NCBI RefSeq assembly: GCF_018812025.1
Contig: NC_063061.1
Coordinates: forward strand, 35,330,115-35,394,114
Direction: 5' to 3'
Source: Megalobrama amblycephala
Taxonomy: Eukaryota > Chordata > Actinopteri > Cypriniformes > Xenocyprididae
DNA length: 64,000 nt
The translations under genes and the position numbers were made by a program. The notes under the pieces are model-generated. The model saw only the letters and a list, made by a program, of their open reading frames with translations, was not told the origin of the DNA and made no database searches. Below are positions 54,420 to 64,000 of the stretch, in pieces (position 1 is the first letter of the stretch; every line of letters starts with the position of its first letter).

Positions 54420-56805
54420 CTCCTGTATTTTTTGTTTTTTTCTTTGTATTTATGATATGTTGCCAGCATGTTTGTTGGGATGTCGTCAGTCTTTGGAATT
54501 TCCTTGTTTTATGTCATTTTCAGCTCTGGACCTGCTCTTGACGCTTTTCTTCAAATGCTAACTCCATGTTGTGTTAGGATCGTCAAACTGTTATTAGCAC
54601 TGGATGTCTTTATTGATGTTAGGCCCCCCCGACTCAGGTCGTCGTGGTTTTACTCATCCTGCATTTTTACTTTAGGTTCCTATGGAGCTACTTCGGCAAG
54701 TTTTTTTCCAGCAAAGAAAGAAAGATAGTTCGAAATGTGGAAAACAAGGAATTTTTTATTAAATCTAAGGCCCTGTTTACACCTGGTATTAAGATGTATT
54801 TTGGTTAATTGGATCATTAGTAGATGAGGGAGACAGATACCAATTAAATTTGATTAATAGGTTTCAGTCCAACGTCCACAATTATTTATAAACATCCAAT
54901 TTCGGGGTGTCTCATCTTATATTGGTCTTGATATCTTTTGACGCATCCTTCACCTAATCACAATTTTTAATTTGCCACACCAAAGGGCTCTCTTTATAAT
55001 TCTTTAATTATAATTATTCAGCCAATTTTTTTAATTTGTTAAATGGAATATTCCCATCAACACTGATTTCTGTCATAGCGGATCTGCACGGATCTTCCTC
55101 GCACCGGAGGGCTAACCTTAATATTTGTCAGGTAGCTGTGCATTTAAACAGTACCCTTACAGACAAATCTGCCCAGACAAAATATTGTGCAGTGCCTGGA
55201 CTCGACAGTAATGCAACAACATGTGAGTAACTGTGTTCATTCTAATGCCTTGTAGAGAATTAACTCAAAGGGGAAATATTAATAATTATTCATAACTCAT
55301 TATGATTATTAATTATGATTAATTATTATGTAAATCAGTTAATCAGATTAACTTGATGTAGATACATTAAGATTAATATTACAATCAATTAACCTGTTCG
55401 TCCAGTGGACACTCAGTGTTGATTGTTTATTAATTCTAAGAAATGTATATTTCCAGGTTATGGAAAAATAACATTTCTTATTGTACAGTACAACTCAGAG
55501 CATGTAGTTAGGATCTAAATCACTTAAGAGGCAATTTAGAGTCGGAGACGGAGTCAGAACCAAACATATATTGTGCACAATCTTTATTAACTAACTCACA
55601 AACACATAACTAAACTAACAAACACATAACATACACGCAGGTCACACGAATACGAACTGTATGTAAGAATGAGTAATGATAGAGTGGAACCGGGAATGGA
55701 GCTATAGGAAAAAGTCAATCTGGAAAAGAAAAAGACAATCTGGAAAAGAATCATCAGTTTCCTCAGTAATAAAAATACCTTTGCTGACAAAGGTAAGTTT
55801 TACAAATCAATATTAAATCGCTGTTTAGTGTTCAAATGTACGATACTTGCAAGATTAGCCTTTAGGCTGAGGAGCATCGGATCTGCAGGCTGAGGAGAGA
55901 TCTTGATGATTCGGTCCGAAGTTGTTGCCGGTATCTTTTGCGTTGGATGATGAGCACATGGCTGGGTTGCAGCAAGAAGGGGGTCTCTTCAGTCATCCAA
56001 GAAGTAAGGAAAGAGAGAGAGAGAGGCATTGTGCACTGGCTTTTAACCTCTGGTCAAAGTCACACCTCTTAGGGTTGACCGGACCAATGAAGATGTTGTA
56101 TTTTCGGGCGACAACACGCCTCCTGTCAGGGCTTTTACGACCGAGCAAGATGAACTGGCTGAGTTTTTGAAAAAGAACGATTAAAGATTCTTGTAATACT
56201 GATGTGTTGCACAGGTATGGACATACTGCATACACAAGCATTTAAATCTTCCCGCTGGGAACCCATAGACACTAAACATGGCATAATTGAAGTTACCTTC
56301 GATGTATCATAAAACATGAATACAATGAGTGCAATACAACAACAGTAATAATGGATACCATTTCCTGGGGATGTGCATGTTCATTTATAGAACAGTCTGT
56401 CTATAAATTAATGCAGGAAAGTCTGTGTTTCTGTGGGGATAATGCAGGAAAGATGCACGTTTCCTGTGTCTCTTCTCTCAATGTGGCAACCACATTCTTT
56501 AGCGCAATAAACTTGTAACAGAGAACTTCTCAGAGGATGGGGGACAGGCCCCAGAGTGCTTTAAACAATTATTGGTGAACTATAACAGATAATTGTGTAT
56601 GATTTGTCTCAGTCATTACAATCACCAATCAAGCATGTAATTAGTCCCTCCACAGGCATATACTTAAAGTATACTTGAAGTTGTTCCAATTTAGCACACA
56701 AAAGTACACTAAATATACTTAAAGTTGTGTTTTATTTGTGTTTTAATACAACTAAAATATACTTGGTACAAAATTAGTTGTTTCAAAATAGCACACTTTA
56801 AGTGA
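54420..56805. repeat. Tandem duplication unit 2 (2386 bp)
   Basis: Second copy of 52033-54418, head-to-tail with one extra base (54419) between. Homology ends at AAGTGA (56800-56805), after which the sequence continues with material absent from the end of unit 1. The ends of the unit itself are CTCCTGTATTTTTTG and CACACTTTAAGTGA. Confidence 0.93.
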
Positions 56806-57430
56806 ACTAATCATTAACACACTTGAAATATACTAATATTAGTCTGGTGCAAGTATACTTACTAGCAACTTTTTTCACTAGGGTAAACTTTAGGGGACAT
56901 AGGGGGCGTCCCTTACAGTATACATACCTCTTGAGTCAATTTTATGCACATTTTGGAGTTATGCCACATTATCCAACCTTGCATGTCTTTAAGTAGCCCA
57001 TTATTTTCATATAAGAAGTCATACAATAAATCATATAAAATCATTAATATAAAAGCATTTTGGTGCAATACAAAATGGGTATAGTGATAAAAGATGCGGT
57101 TCTGTCTACTTTGTACATCCATTGTTGGATTTACTAAACTTTTGCAAAAATAGAAGACAAACATGTAGAGATTTAGAAAAAAAGCTACATTACAGTACAC
57201 AAGGAACAAAACTTGTCAAGGAAGAGAGCAAACAGAAGGGATTAAACAAAAATGGGCTAATTAGAAAAAGAAACACATGGAAGAAATAGTTGCGGAAGAG
57301 GAAATAGGAACATGACAAAACTATAAACAAAGTTCACAGAGACATAGCATAACATAGCAATGCTGCTCGTCTATGAACATTTTCTGTTTTTTTTTTTTTG
57401 TCTTTTTTTTTTTTGCATTTAATGTTCATC
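56806..57430. other. Non-coding stretch downstream of the duplication
   Basis: AGTATACTT-type motifs continue from the duplicated unit into TAGCAACTTTTTTCACTAG at about 56860, likely the end of an interspersed repeat. The rest is AT-rich. Confidence 0.4.
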
Positions 57431-57473
57431 ATTTGCAATCTTTCAGTCCAAATAATCATTGGTGGTTGAGCAG

Positions 57474-58140
57474 TTATGCTTTATTACAATTTTGGCACTG
57501 CCAGTCATCTTCACCAGAAATGGCATTTGAGGGTATGCTTAAACAGGTGGGATGATACCAGCCATGGCACAATGAACACTGCACCATGATTTCCTTATTG
57601 TGTGCCATGCTGCACACACAATAGACACCGACAGTGGTCTGTCTTCAACTGTGGTTTACACAGTTTTGCCTCTATGTTGAATTGTATCTTCCCTGTTCTG
57701 AAACTCTTGATGAGTTCTGCCCTCACTCGACCCTCTGACAGTTCTCAGGTCTGATGTTGCAGCATATGCAAATCCAATTGCAAGCAAGCCACAGATGCTG
57801 GTATTGGTTTGCTGCTGAACCAGAAGGAAACATGACCAAAAATTGGTCTTCCTTTGGCCTCAACATCCACAATAATGCCTGTTCAGTATTGTTATCCAAC
57901 ATTGAGAGGTTGTCATAAATGCTAACCTCATTATTTCCAGCGAAGAGGTTTCCCGCTGTCACCCAGTGATTTCCCCATGTGTAAAATGTGTACAAATTGC
58001 CTGGCTGGAGTACCCACAATCCCTCCTTTTTCTAAAACACTAAATAAAAGAGATAACCGAAACCCATCAATGTCATTGTACTCCCTTGCAAGACGTTGAA
58101 ATGCTAAATCGATCTCATCACTACTGAGCCAATGTTGTGG
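57474..58140 (-). pseudogene. Ulp1/C48-like cysteine protease plus PHD finger, decayed transposon ORF
   Basis: Read on the minus strand: WLSSDEIDLAFQRLAREYND (58140-58060), then GIVGTPARQFVHIL and NHWVTAGN (candidate catalytic His), VSIYDNLS (candidate Asp) and, after a frameshift near 57810, QQQTNTSICGLLAIGFAYAA (candidate Cys in ICG). The tail reads GRVRAELIKSFRTGKI and then, after a stop, a PHD-type finger (CSLCHGWYHPTC ... WQCQNC, 57599-57474). The order HW-YD-CG matches Ulp1/SENP-type proteases fused to a PHD finger, an arrangement carried by repeat-derived fish genes. At least two frameshifts and a stop make it inactive. Confidence 0.6.
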
Positions 58141-58149
58141 TGCAGAACT

Positions 58150-59690
58150 GAAGTAATGGCACTGCCTTTGGGGGCTTGCTGTGCTCTACAGTCTACATGA
58201 AGGCAGTTTCTTCCCATGCCAGCATGGACCAAGGTTCCTGTCTCTTAGCATTTGTAGGTGATGTTGATTTTGCAGAGGCCCAACATCCTGAGGCAGAGGA
58301 TTAGTTTTTGTTAATATCAATTTAGAAGGAATAAACAAATATAAGACACACTGTCATAAGTTCACAAGTCAAATAGTAATCAAGACAATAACATTTTGCT
58401 ATTAGAATTACACAAGAAGGCGTAACACTGCATCATACTTGCTGTCACAGCCTAAAGATACACCATAGTACCCATTATGTTCAGAGCATTGTATTTTGAA
58501 ATTAATAATAACAACAATATCTTGGGCTTGGTCACTAGAAATTAATGTATATAAAGTATATAATTATTTATTTTAAATCAAAGGACTTTGACTTTCTATT
58601 AATTATTCGGAATTACATCATATTAACACATTTTATAATGTTTAAATTATATAATGAACTATGATGTACTTATAACACCAATGAAAAAAAAAACATTGGG
58701 TCTGTTATTTGATATACATACAGTCTTAACATTGTGACAGAATTTACAATAATTAAAAACATGATGACATCAAACACATGAATTAACAGATTTATATTAC
58801 TTAATTTGAAAATTGTAAATTTCAGAAATAGAATATAAACCAGAATGTACATTTCCTGAAGAAAATGTGAATGGTGCTTGCAGTGGCAAAATTCACCACT
58901 TGGTTGCTAGGGTGCTGTAATTGGTTGCTAGGGTGTGGCTATTAACTTAGTAGTTCAGCTATTGGGGTCAGAACCATAGCCTCTATTTAAATAACAGCAC
59001 TCGAGTGATAAAATTTATTTGCGGTTGGATTTTTTTCTCACAATTTAAACTGTGTGTGATGTAATCTATATAAACAACACTAACATTTTGAAGAATCTTG
59101 CTTATAGTCTGTGTAAAGTTTTTTAAGGTATGAATAAGTAATTAATTAGTCTATACAATTATATATGCATGTACAGTCCAATAATTTTATGTCATGACTG
59201 CATTAATACCTTCTCACTTAATTTAATTAATTTAATTTTCATCAGACTGGGTGTCTGTATGTACATTTTCTTCCATCAGGGATGTGTCACATCCTTCCAC
59301 TGCAGTCTAAACAAGTCACACAACACATATTTTTTTAAATGTCTCTCTCTCTTTCTGTGTAGTTAATATAGAAAGTGAAGATGTACACATTTCAATACAG
59401 TGTATACTGATTAAGAACTTTTGTATTTCACGAAAAATTAATGCAACTACTCACTCAAAACACATAAAAGGTGCTCATTTGTTGCCACCCACTGTAGTAA
59501 ATTTGTACAACGGACAAATGGTAACTGCTAGTATTGAACTAATCATTTGGATGAACAGATTCAAAGCACTTTTACTGACAATAATTTTATAACTTACACA
59601 AGTTACTGGGACGAATCAAAATTCTACAACTGAAAAGGCTTGGATAGTCTATTGTACTTACCAAGTTTTGCCAGTAGTGTTGCTTTCGTC
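58150..59690. other. Mostly non-coding stretch
   Basis: AT-rich sequence. A two-copy TTGGTTGCTAGGGTG repeat lies at 58901-58936. No gene or element ends recognised. Confidence 0.4.
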
Positions 59691-59719
59691 AAAAAAAAAA
59701 GAAAAAAAAGACTTATTTA

Positions 59720-60075
59720 GTGATGGCCGATTTCAAAACACTGCTTCAGGAAGCTTCGGAGCATTATGAATCTTTTTTGTCAAATCATGATTCGGATCGC
59801 GTGTCAAACTGCTGAAGTCACGTGACTTTGCCGCTCTGAACCGCTGATTCAACACAAAAGATTCATAACGCTCCGAAGCTTCAGTACATTAATGGATCTT
59901 GAGAGAGGAAATGTCATTGCTCCCTATGCAGGCCTCACTGAGCCATCGGATTTCAACAAAAATATGTTAATTTACGTTCCGAAGATTAACGAAGGTCTTT
60001 ACGGGTGTGGAACGACATGAGGGTGAGTAATAAATTACAGAATTTTCATTTTTGGGTGAACTAACTCTTTAAGAA
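59720..60075. repeat. Cyprinid interspersed repeat (AAACACTGCTTC...TTTGGGTGAACTAAC)
   Basis: Begins with GATTTCAAAACACTGCTTCA, minus the last base here, and ends GTGTGGAACGACATGAGGGT followed by TTTTTGGGTGAACTAACTC. This is one of the commonest cyprinid repeats; the end GGGTGAACTAACYCTTTAA is a known DNA-transposon terminus. It contains an internal palindrome around AGCTTCGGAGC / GCTCCGAAGCTT. Confidence 0.65.
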
Positions 60076-60389
60076 TTAAGGTGAAGAATTAAGTGTGCCA
60101 CCATTTTCCAGAACTGAAACCTACCTGGAGTCTCCAGAAGTGCAATGTGTCAGGATCTCAGAGACTTGGGTTAGGTAAAGAATCCTAAAAAATGACCACC
60201 ACTTAAGAATCACATACTGTATTATAGTGAAATACAAGAAGACTGTTTTTTTAAGGCTTTATAGACAGACAGATTGAGAGTGACTCTTGAAGGACCAGCA
60301 CAACATCCTCTTGTACCACTGTTTGAAGAATTTATCTTCCAGAATCTGGCAGAAAGTTTTAGGAGCTCATTTTTAGTCAATTTCTTATC

Positions 60390-62103
60390 CTGAAAACATT
60401 TACATTTATTCATTTGGCAGACGCTTTTATCCAAAGCGACTTACAAGTGAGGAATACAACAAGCGAGTTGTCATGTCGAGGCAAATAGACACAAGAAGTG
60501 CTTGCAATACAAGTTTAGGTAGTGCTCAGAGTATCATAAACTACAATAGAGAAGGATTAGAGGAAGTGAAAGGATAGGAATAAGAATTTTTTTTTTTTTT
60601 TTTTTTTTTTTAAGATGAGGTTAAGTGCTCACGAAAGAGATGAGTTTTCAGCTGTCTTTTGAATATTGCCAAGGATTCTGCATTCCGGATGGAGGCAGGA
60701 AGATCGTTCCACCAGCAAGGAACAGTGAACGAGAATGTCCTGGAGAGTGATTTTGTGCCTCTCTGTGATGGTACCACAAGCCTTCGCTCCTTTAGTGAGC
60801 GCAGGCTTCTGGTAGGAGTGTAGACTCGTAAGAGTGAGTGGAAGTAGGAGGGAGCTGAGCCTGTGGTAGATCTGTAAGCAAGCATCAACGCCTTGAATTT
60901 GATGCGAGCAGCAAGTGGTAGCCAGTGCAGAGAGATGAAGAGAGGCGTGACGTGGGCTCTTTTGGGCTCGTTGAAGACGAGACGTGCTGCAGCGTTCTGA
61001 ATCATTTGTAGAGGCTTGATTGTGCATGATGGCAGTCCAGCCAGAAGAGCATTGCAGTAATCAAGCCTAGAAATGACCAGAGCCTGGACCAGAAGTTGAG
61101 TTGCATGCTCTGTTAGGAAGGGCCTGATTTTCCTGATATTGTAAAGTGCAAATCTGCAAGACCGAGCAGTCTTAGCAATGTGGTCTTTGAAGGTCAGTTG
61201 GTCATCAAGGATTACTCCACGATTTCTGGCCGAATTTGATGGGGTAATTGAGGATGTACCTAGCTGGATGCTGAAGTCATGATTTAGAGTCGGATTGGCA
61301 GGGAAGACGAGAAGCTCCGTTTTAGCCAGGTTGAGCTGTAAATGATGTTCTTTCATCCATGCCGAGATGTCCGCCAGACAGCTTGAGATTCGTGCAGCTA
61401 CTGTGGGATCATCTGGTTGGAATGAAAGGAAGAGTTGTGTGTCATCAGCATAGCAATGGTAGGAGAAACCATGTGCCTGAATGATGGGACCAAGTGATGT
61501 AGTGTAAATGGAGAAGAGGAGGGGTCCAAGAACTGAACCCTGAGGAACACCCGTGGTCAGTTGATGAGCTTTGGATACCTCCCCTCTCCAGGCAACCCTG
61601 AAAGACCTTCCTGAGAGATAGGATTCAAACCAGAGAAGTGGAGTACCTGTGATGCCTAGTGATGAGAGGGTGGACAGAAGGATCTGATGATTCACCGTAT
61701 CAAAGGCAGCAGATAGATCGAGCAGAATGAGAACTGATGATTTGGAATTAGCTTTTGCAATCCGCAGGGATTCAGTGACCGACAGCAGTGCAGTCTCAGT
61801 CGAGTGGCCACTCTTGAAACCAGATTGATTGACGTCCAATTGGTTGCTCTGTGAGAGGAAAGATGATACCTGGTTGAAAACAACTCGTTCAAGTGTTTTT
61901 CCTATGAATGGTAGGAGAGAAACAGGTCTGTAGCTGTCTACAAGAGACGTGTTTAATGTGGGTTTTTTAAGCAGTGGGGTTACCCGAGCCTGCATGAATG
62001 TGTTAGGGAAAGTGCCAGTGCCAGTGCCAGTGTGCAGAGAAGAAAAGTCCGTCTTGCAAAGATAATGATCTTCCAAAACGTACTGGCAAAAAATAGATGT
62101 CAC
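60390..62103 (-). mobile_element. L2-clade LINE, 5'-truncated
   Basis: Minus-strand reverse-transcriptase ORF, then a 20-plus A tract (T-run at 60589-60612), then the strongly conserved fish LINE/SINE tail GCGTCTGCCAAATGAATAAA near 60420-60395. The 5' part with the endonuclease is missing; homology seems to stop near a (GGCACT)n repeat at about 62015-62035. The window's first 95 bases come from a related tail. Confidence 0.88.
60610..62103 (-). CDS. L2-type non-LTR reverse transcriptase (C-terminal part, open frame of 497 codons)
   Basis: The enzyme primes reverse transcription at a nicked target. The frame holds all the main polymerase blocks: SYRPVSLLPFIGKTLERVV, motif A with LILLDLSAAFDTVNH, motif B LTTGVPQGSVLGPLLFS, motif C YADDTQLF with the catalytic Asp pair, and motif D RGVILDDQLTFKDH. 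The C-terminal FNEPKRAHVTPLFISLHWLP and SYFHSLL identify the L2 clade. It is unbroken over nearly 1.5 kb, so the insertion is young, but the first roughly 25 codons look non-homologous and the endonuclease is missing. It cannot mobilise on its own. Confidence 0.88.
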   Translation of the reverse strand: MTSIFCQYVLEDHYLCKTDFSSLHTGTGTGTFPNTFMQARVTPLLKKPTLNTSLVDSYRPVSLLPFIGKTLERVVFNQVSSFLSQSNQLDVNQSGFKSGHSTETALLSVTESLRIAKANSKSSVLILLDLSAAFDTVNHQILLSTLSSLGITGTPLLWFESYLSGRSFRVAWRGEVSKAHQLTTGVPQGSVLGPLLFSIYTTSLGPIIQAHGFSYHCYADDTQLFLSFQPDDPTVAARISSCLADISAWMKEHHLQLNLAKTELLVFPANPTLNHDFSIQLGTSSITPSNSARNRGVILDDQLTFKDHIAKTARSCRFALYNIRKIRPFLTEHATQLLVQALVISRLDYCNALLAGLPSCTIKPLQMIQNAAARLVFNEPKRAHVTPLFISLHWLPLAARIKFKALMLAYRSTTGSAPSYFHSLLRVYTPTRSLRSLKERRLVVPSQRGTKSLSRTFSFTVPCWWNDLPASIRNAESLAIFKRQLKTHLFREHLTSS

Positions 62104-62220
62104 CTTATTTTATTACCTGTTATGGATTTCTTTATTGTTCATTGACTTTGTCTTTGACTAATATTTTTATTTTCAAATAGTAAAACAAAACATTAAAACC
62201 GTTCCAATGATTGACACTGG
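62104..62220. other. Flank of the LINE
   Basis: Short AT-rich gap with no feature. Confidence 0.3.
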
Positions 62221-62224
62221 CAAC

Positions 62225-62530
62225 GAGAACAATTTGTCATGATGTATGATTAATCTTTTTTTTTTTAAGTCAGAATTGTGAGTTTTTATCATACAATTCT
62301 GACCTTTTTTCTCACAATTCTGATTTTTTATTTTTTTTTCTGGCATTTGAGAGTTTATATTCTGCAATTCTTACCTCTTTTCTTAGAATTGTGAGATAAA
62401 CTCGCAATTCCAAGAAAAAGTCAGAATTGCAAGTTTACATCACACAATTCTGACTTTATGTCTTGCAGTTGTGATTATCAAATCACAATTATGTAAACTC
62501 GCAATTGCAAGAAAATAAAAGTAAGTTGCA
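62225..62530. repeat. CAATTCTGA/TCAGAATTG minisatellite
   Basis: Repeated blocks of about 35-40 bp, built from (A)CAATTCTGAC, TTTTTTCTCACAATTC and GCAAGTTTACATC, some inverted. This is a well-known cyprinid-type satellite with internal palindromy. Short frames across it are not genes. Confidence 0.75.
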
Positions 62531-63060
62531 ATTGCCTTTTTTTAGTTTTTATTCTGTTAGCGGAAACAAGCTTCTATAGTCATAATGTATGATTTAGAGC
62601 TCATATTAAAAACTGATTTTATAGTTAAGTCATGGCAATAAACTAGCTATGTCTTTTAGGGCATGATCCTAGTCTTTTATTCCTGTTGTGGTAAAATTGA
62701 AAATGTCCAGGAAAATTATTGCTGAAAAAGAGTGAAAACCCTAATGGAAATGCCAAAACAGACAGAGTGTTTATTCCCTAAAAACAAAACAAAAAAAACA
62801 GGTTTTCTCTGACATTCTTTTAAATGATCAAGGTCAAGCCCCTTCAAACATCTACAAAATAGTCCTGGCTAAAACATGTGTAACGAGTTAAATGTAACAC
62901 ATTGCTTTTTCACTAAAATCATTCTATTATATTTTATATTTATTTATTTCCGTTTTTATTTAAGTAATAAATGTTGATTCTACTGTTCACTATTTAGAGT
63001 CTTTTATTTTGACATTTTCTTCTGGCGCTCTGCTAACGCCATTTTCAAGTGACTACGCGC
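62531..63060. other. Non-coding stretch
   Basis: AT-rich; nothing recognised. Confidence 0.4.
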
Positions 63061-63358
63061 CTCTCGGCAGATCACATTGGTTATGGTGGGGAGAGGTAAG
63101 CGTTTTTCTGAGCTCTGCTTTTTATAAATGAATTAAGTTAAAAAGTGTCTAAATATCTTATTGTAAATGGCACTGAGACTATTTACAGTGTTCTGTTGCA
63201 TGTTTTATGCATATATGGTTTAGGAATGTGAAGTTATATCGTGTGGGCCGTATGATATGCTATTCGCATGATTTTGAGTCATCAATTAGCTAACAAATGT
63301 TATATCATACAGGATTGTCTCATGAAACGCCCACCAGAGTGAGATATGAACTTTATTC

Positions 63359-64000
63359 ATGTTAATCCACAGGTATTTCACACAAGATGAACTGTTCAGT
63401 TTGCATGAATTGGCATACCAACTACCCGGTTTCATATGGCATATTTCTACATTCCCGGACCTTCTTGTTTATGCAGGGATGACAGACATTGTTGATTTGG
63501 CATGTGCAAACTTGGAGGAATCAGTGAGGTTTGCTTACCCACAAATGATTAGCTATGACACATTTCAATTGGGGGATTTTCATGTGTCTGTGCTGGCAAT
63601 GAGAAACACTGCACTGGTCAATGACCCTGTGTATCCAGTTGGCTTCATGTTACATGAACGTAAATTCATGCAACACCATGAGAAATTTTTGACTGAGATT
63701 TTGGGAAAGCTGGGAATGAACTCCAAAAGATACCAGTGACAGTTGACGGGGAGAAAGGAATTGTAGGTGCTTTGAAAAAAAACTTCACCAATATAAGTGT
63801 AGTGTTCTGCCGCAGCCACATCTTACGAGATGTGGAATTTTGGGTTAAGACACATGGGGGCAAAAGGGATGATGTCAAGGTCATAAAAGACCATGTGGAG
63901 CAGCTCATTGATTCCTCCTGTCCAGATGAGTTTAATGCCCGCTGTGATGACTTCATTAAAGGATGGTCAGAAGGATTCCTGTGCTACTTTGACCATCACC
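63359..64000 (+). pseudogene. MULE-like transposase, N-terminal to central part, runs off the window
   Basis: A frame from 63359 contains RYFTQDELFSLHELAYQLPG, then MISYDTFQLGDFHVSVLAMR (first candidate Asp in SYDT-LGDF), FMLHERKFMQHHEKF and, after a one-base shift near 63738, PVTVDGEKGIVGALKKNF (second candidate Asp in VDGEK), then RDVEFWVKTHGGKRDDVK. The pattern LGDFYVSVL...HERK...D-EKAI...W matches MULE-like transposases amplified in animals. A possible 5' exon lies at 63084-63099 (ATGGTGGGGAGAG/GTAAGC). The frameshift suggests decay. The C-terminal half with the last acidic residue is outside the window. Confidence 0.55.

Noticed and set aside
52649..55230. Pairs of identical 60-90 codon frames in the 52-56 kb region as duplicated genes
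   Set aside because: They are identical because the whole 2.39 kb segment is duplicated; none has domain-like composition or splice context.
62173..62367. Lys/Asn-rich minus frame near the LINE
   Set aside because: It is translation of the CAATTCTGA minisatellite.

Overview
The window looks like a transposon-dense intergenic and intronic stretch of a teleost genome, most likely a cyprinid (zebrafish, carp or goldfish type). The reasons are spliced eukaryotic genes with GT-AG introns, a zinc-finger gene with the leader exon typical of the large fish FTZF-type family, and an interspersed-repeat set characteristic of cyprinids: many hAT, PIF-Harbinger and piggyBac copies, an L2-clade LINE with its conserved fish 3' tail, and chromodomain-type Gypsy elements. 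No bacterial operon, tRNA, rRNA or CRISPR array was seen.

Only two host genes can be defended. At the left edge (400-4077, +) lie the last three coding exons of an arachidonate lipoxygenase, closest to ALOXE3. They keep the His and Asn iron ligands and the C-terminal Ile ligand. The long last intron holds a hAT-like element with a large fold-back element nested in it. On the minus strand (39722 down to 22237) is a two-exon C2H2 zinc-finger gene. A short acidic leader exon at 39722-39575 joins in frame (phase 1) to a 12-finger exon at 23393-22237, across a 16 kb intron packed with nested transposons.

The rest is mobile DNA. In order: a zinc-binding pseudogene (about 6950-7440); a PIF-Harbinger element with both its genes and a 3-bp target duplication (7474-10677); a hAT (11260-13109); an EnSpm-like TNP2 remnant (13912-14810); a non-autonomous Gypsy element (14934-16458); and a broken THAP-domain ISL2EU-like transposase (17257-21193) interrupted by a MITE, a Harbinger-like element and a solo LTR. 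The zinc-finger intron holds a 7.3 kb hAT copy (24806-32120) containing a degenerate chromodomain Gypsy element, a hAT transposase fragment split by a 108-bp MITE, a hAT with a perfect 8-bp duplication (34014-35203), a 1.1 kb element with a perfect 9-bp duplication carrying the first part of a RecQ-like helicase (35772-36872), and another hAT with a perfect 8-bp duplication (37751-39157).

To the right come a CR1/L2-like LINE tail, fragments of a helix-turn-helix/integrase-type ORF and a G2E3-like HECT fragment (43315-43916), an AACCCA-rich hairpin, a decayed four-exon piggyBac transposase (51110-48756, -), a nearly perfect 2.39 kb tandem duplication (52033-56805), a decayed Ulp1/C48-like protease plus PHD-finger ORF (about 58140-57474, -), an L2 LINE (60390-62103, -), a minisatellite, and the start of a MULE-like transposase running off the right edge. 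All identifications come from reading translated sequence and repeat ends; no database search was run.
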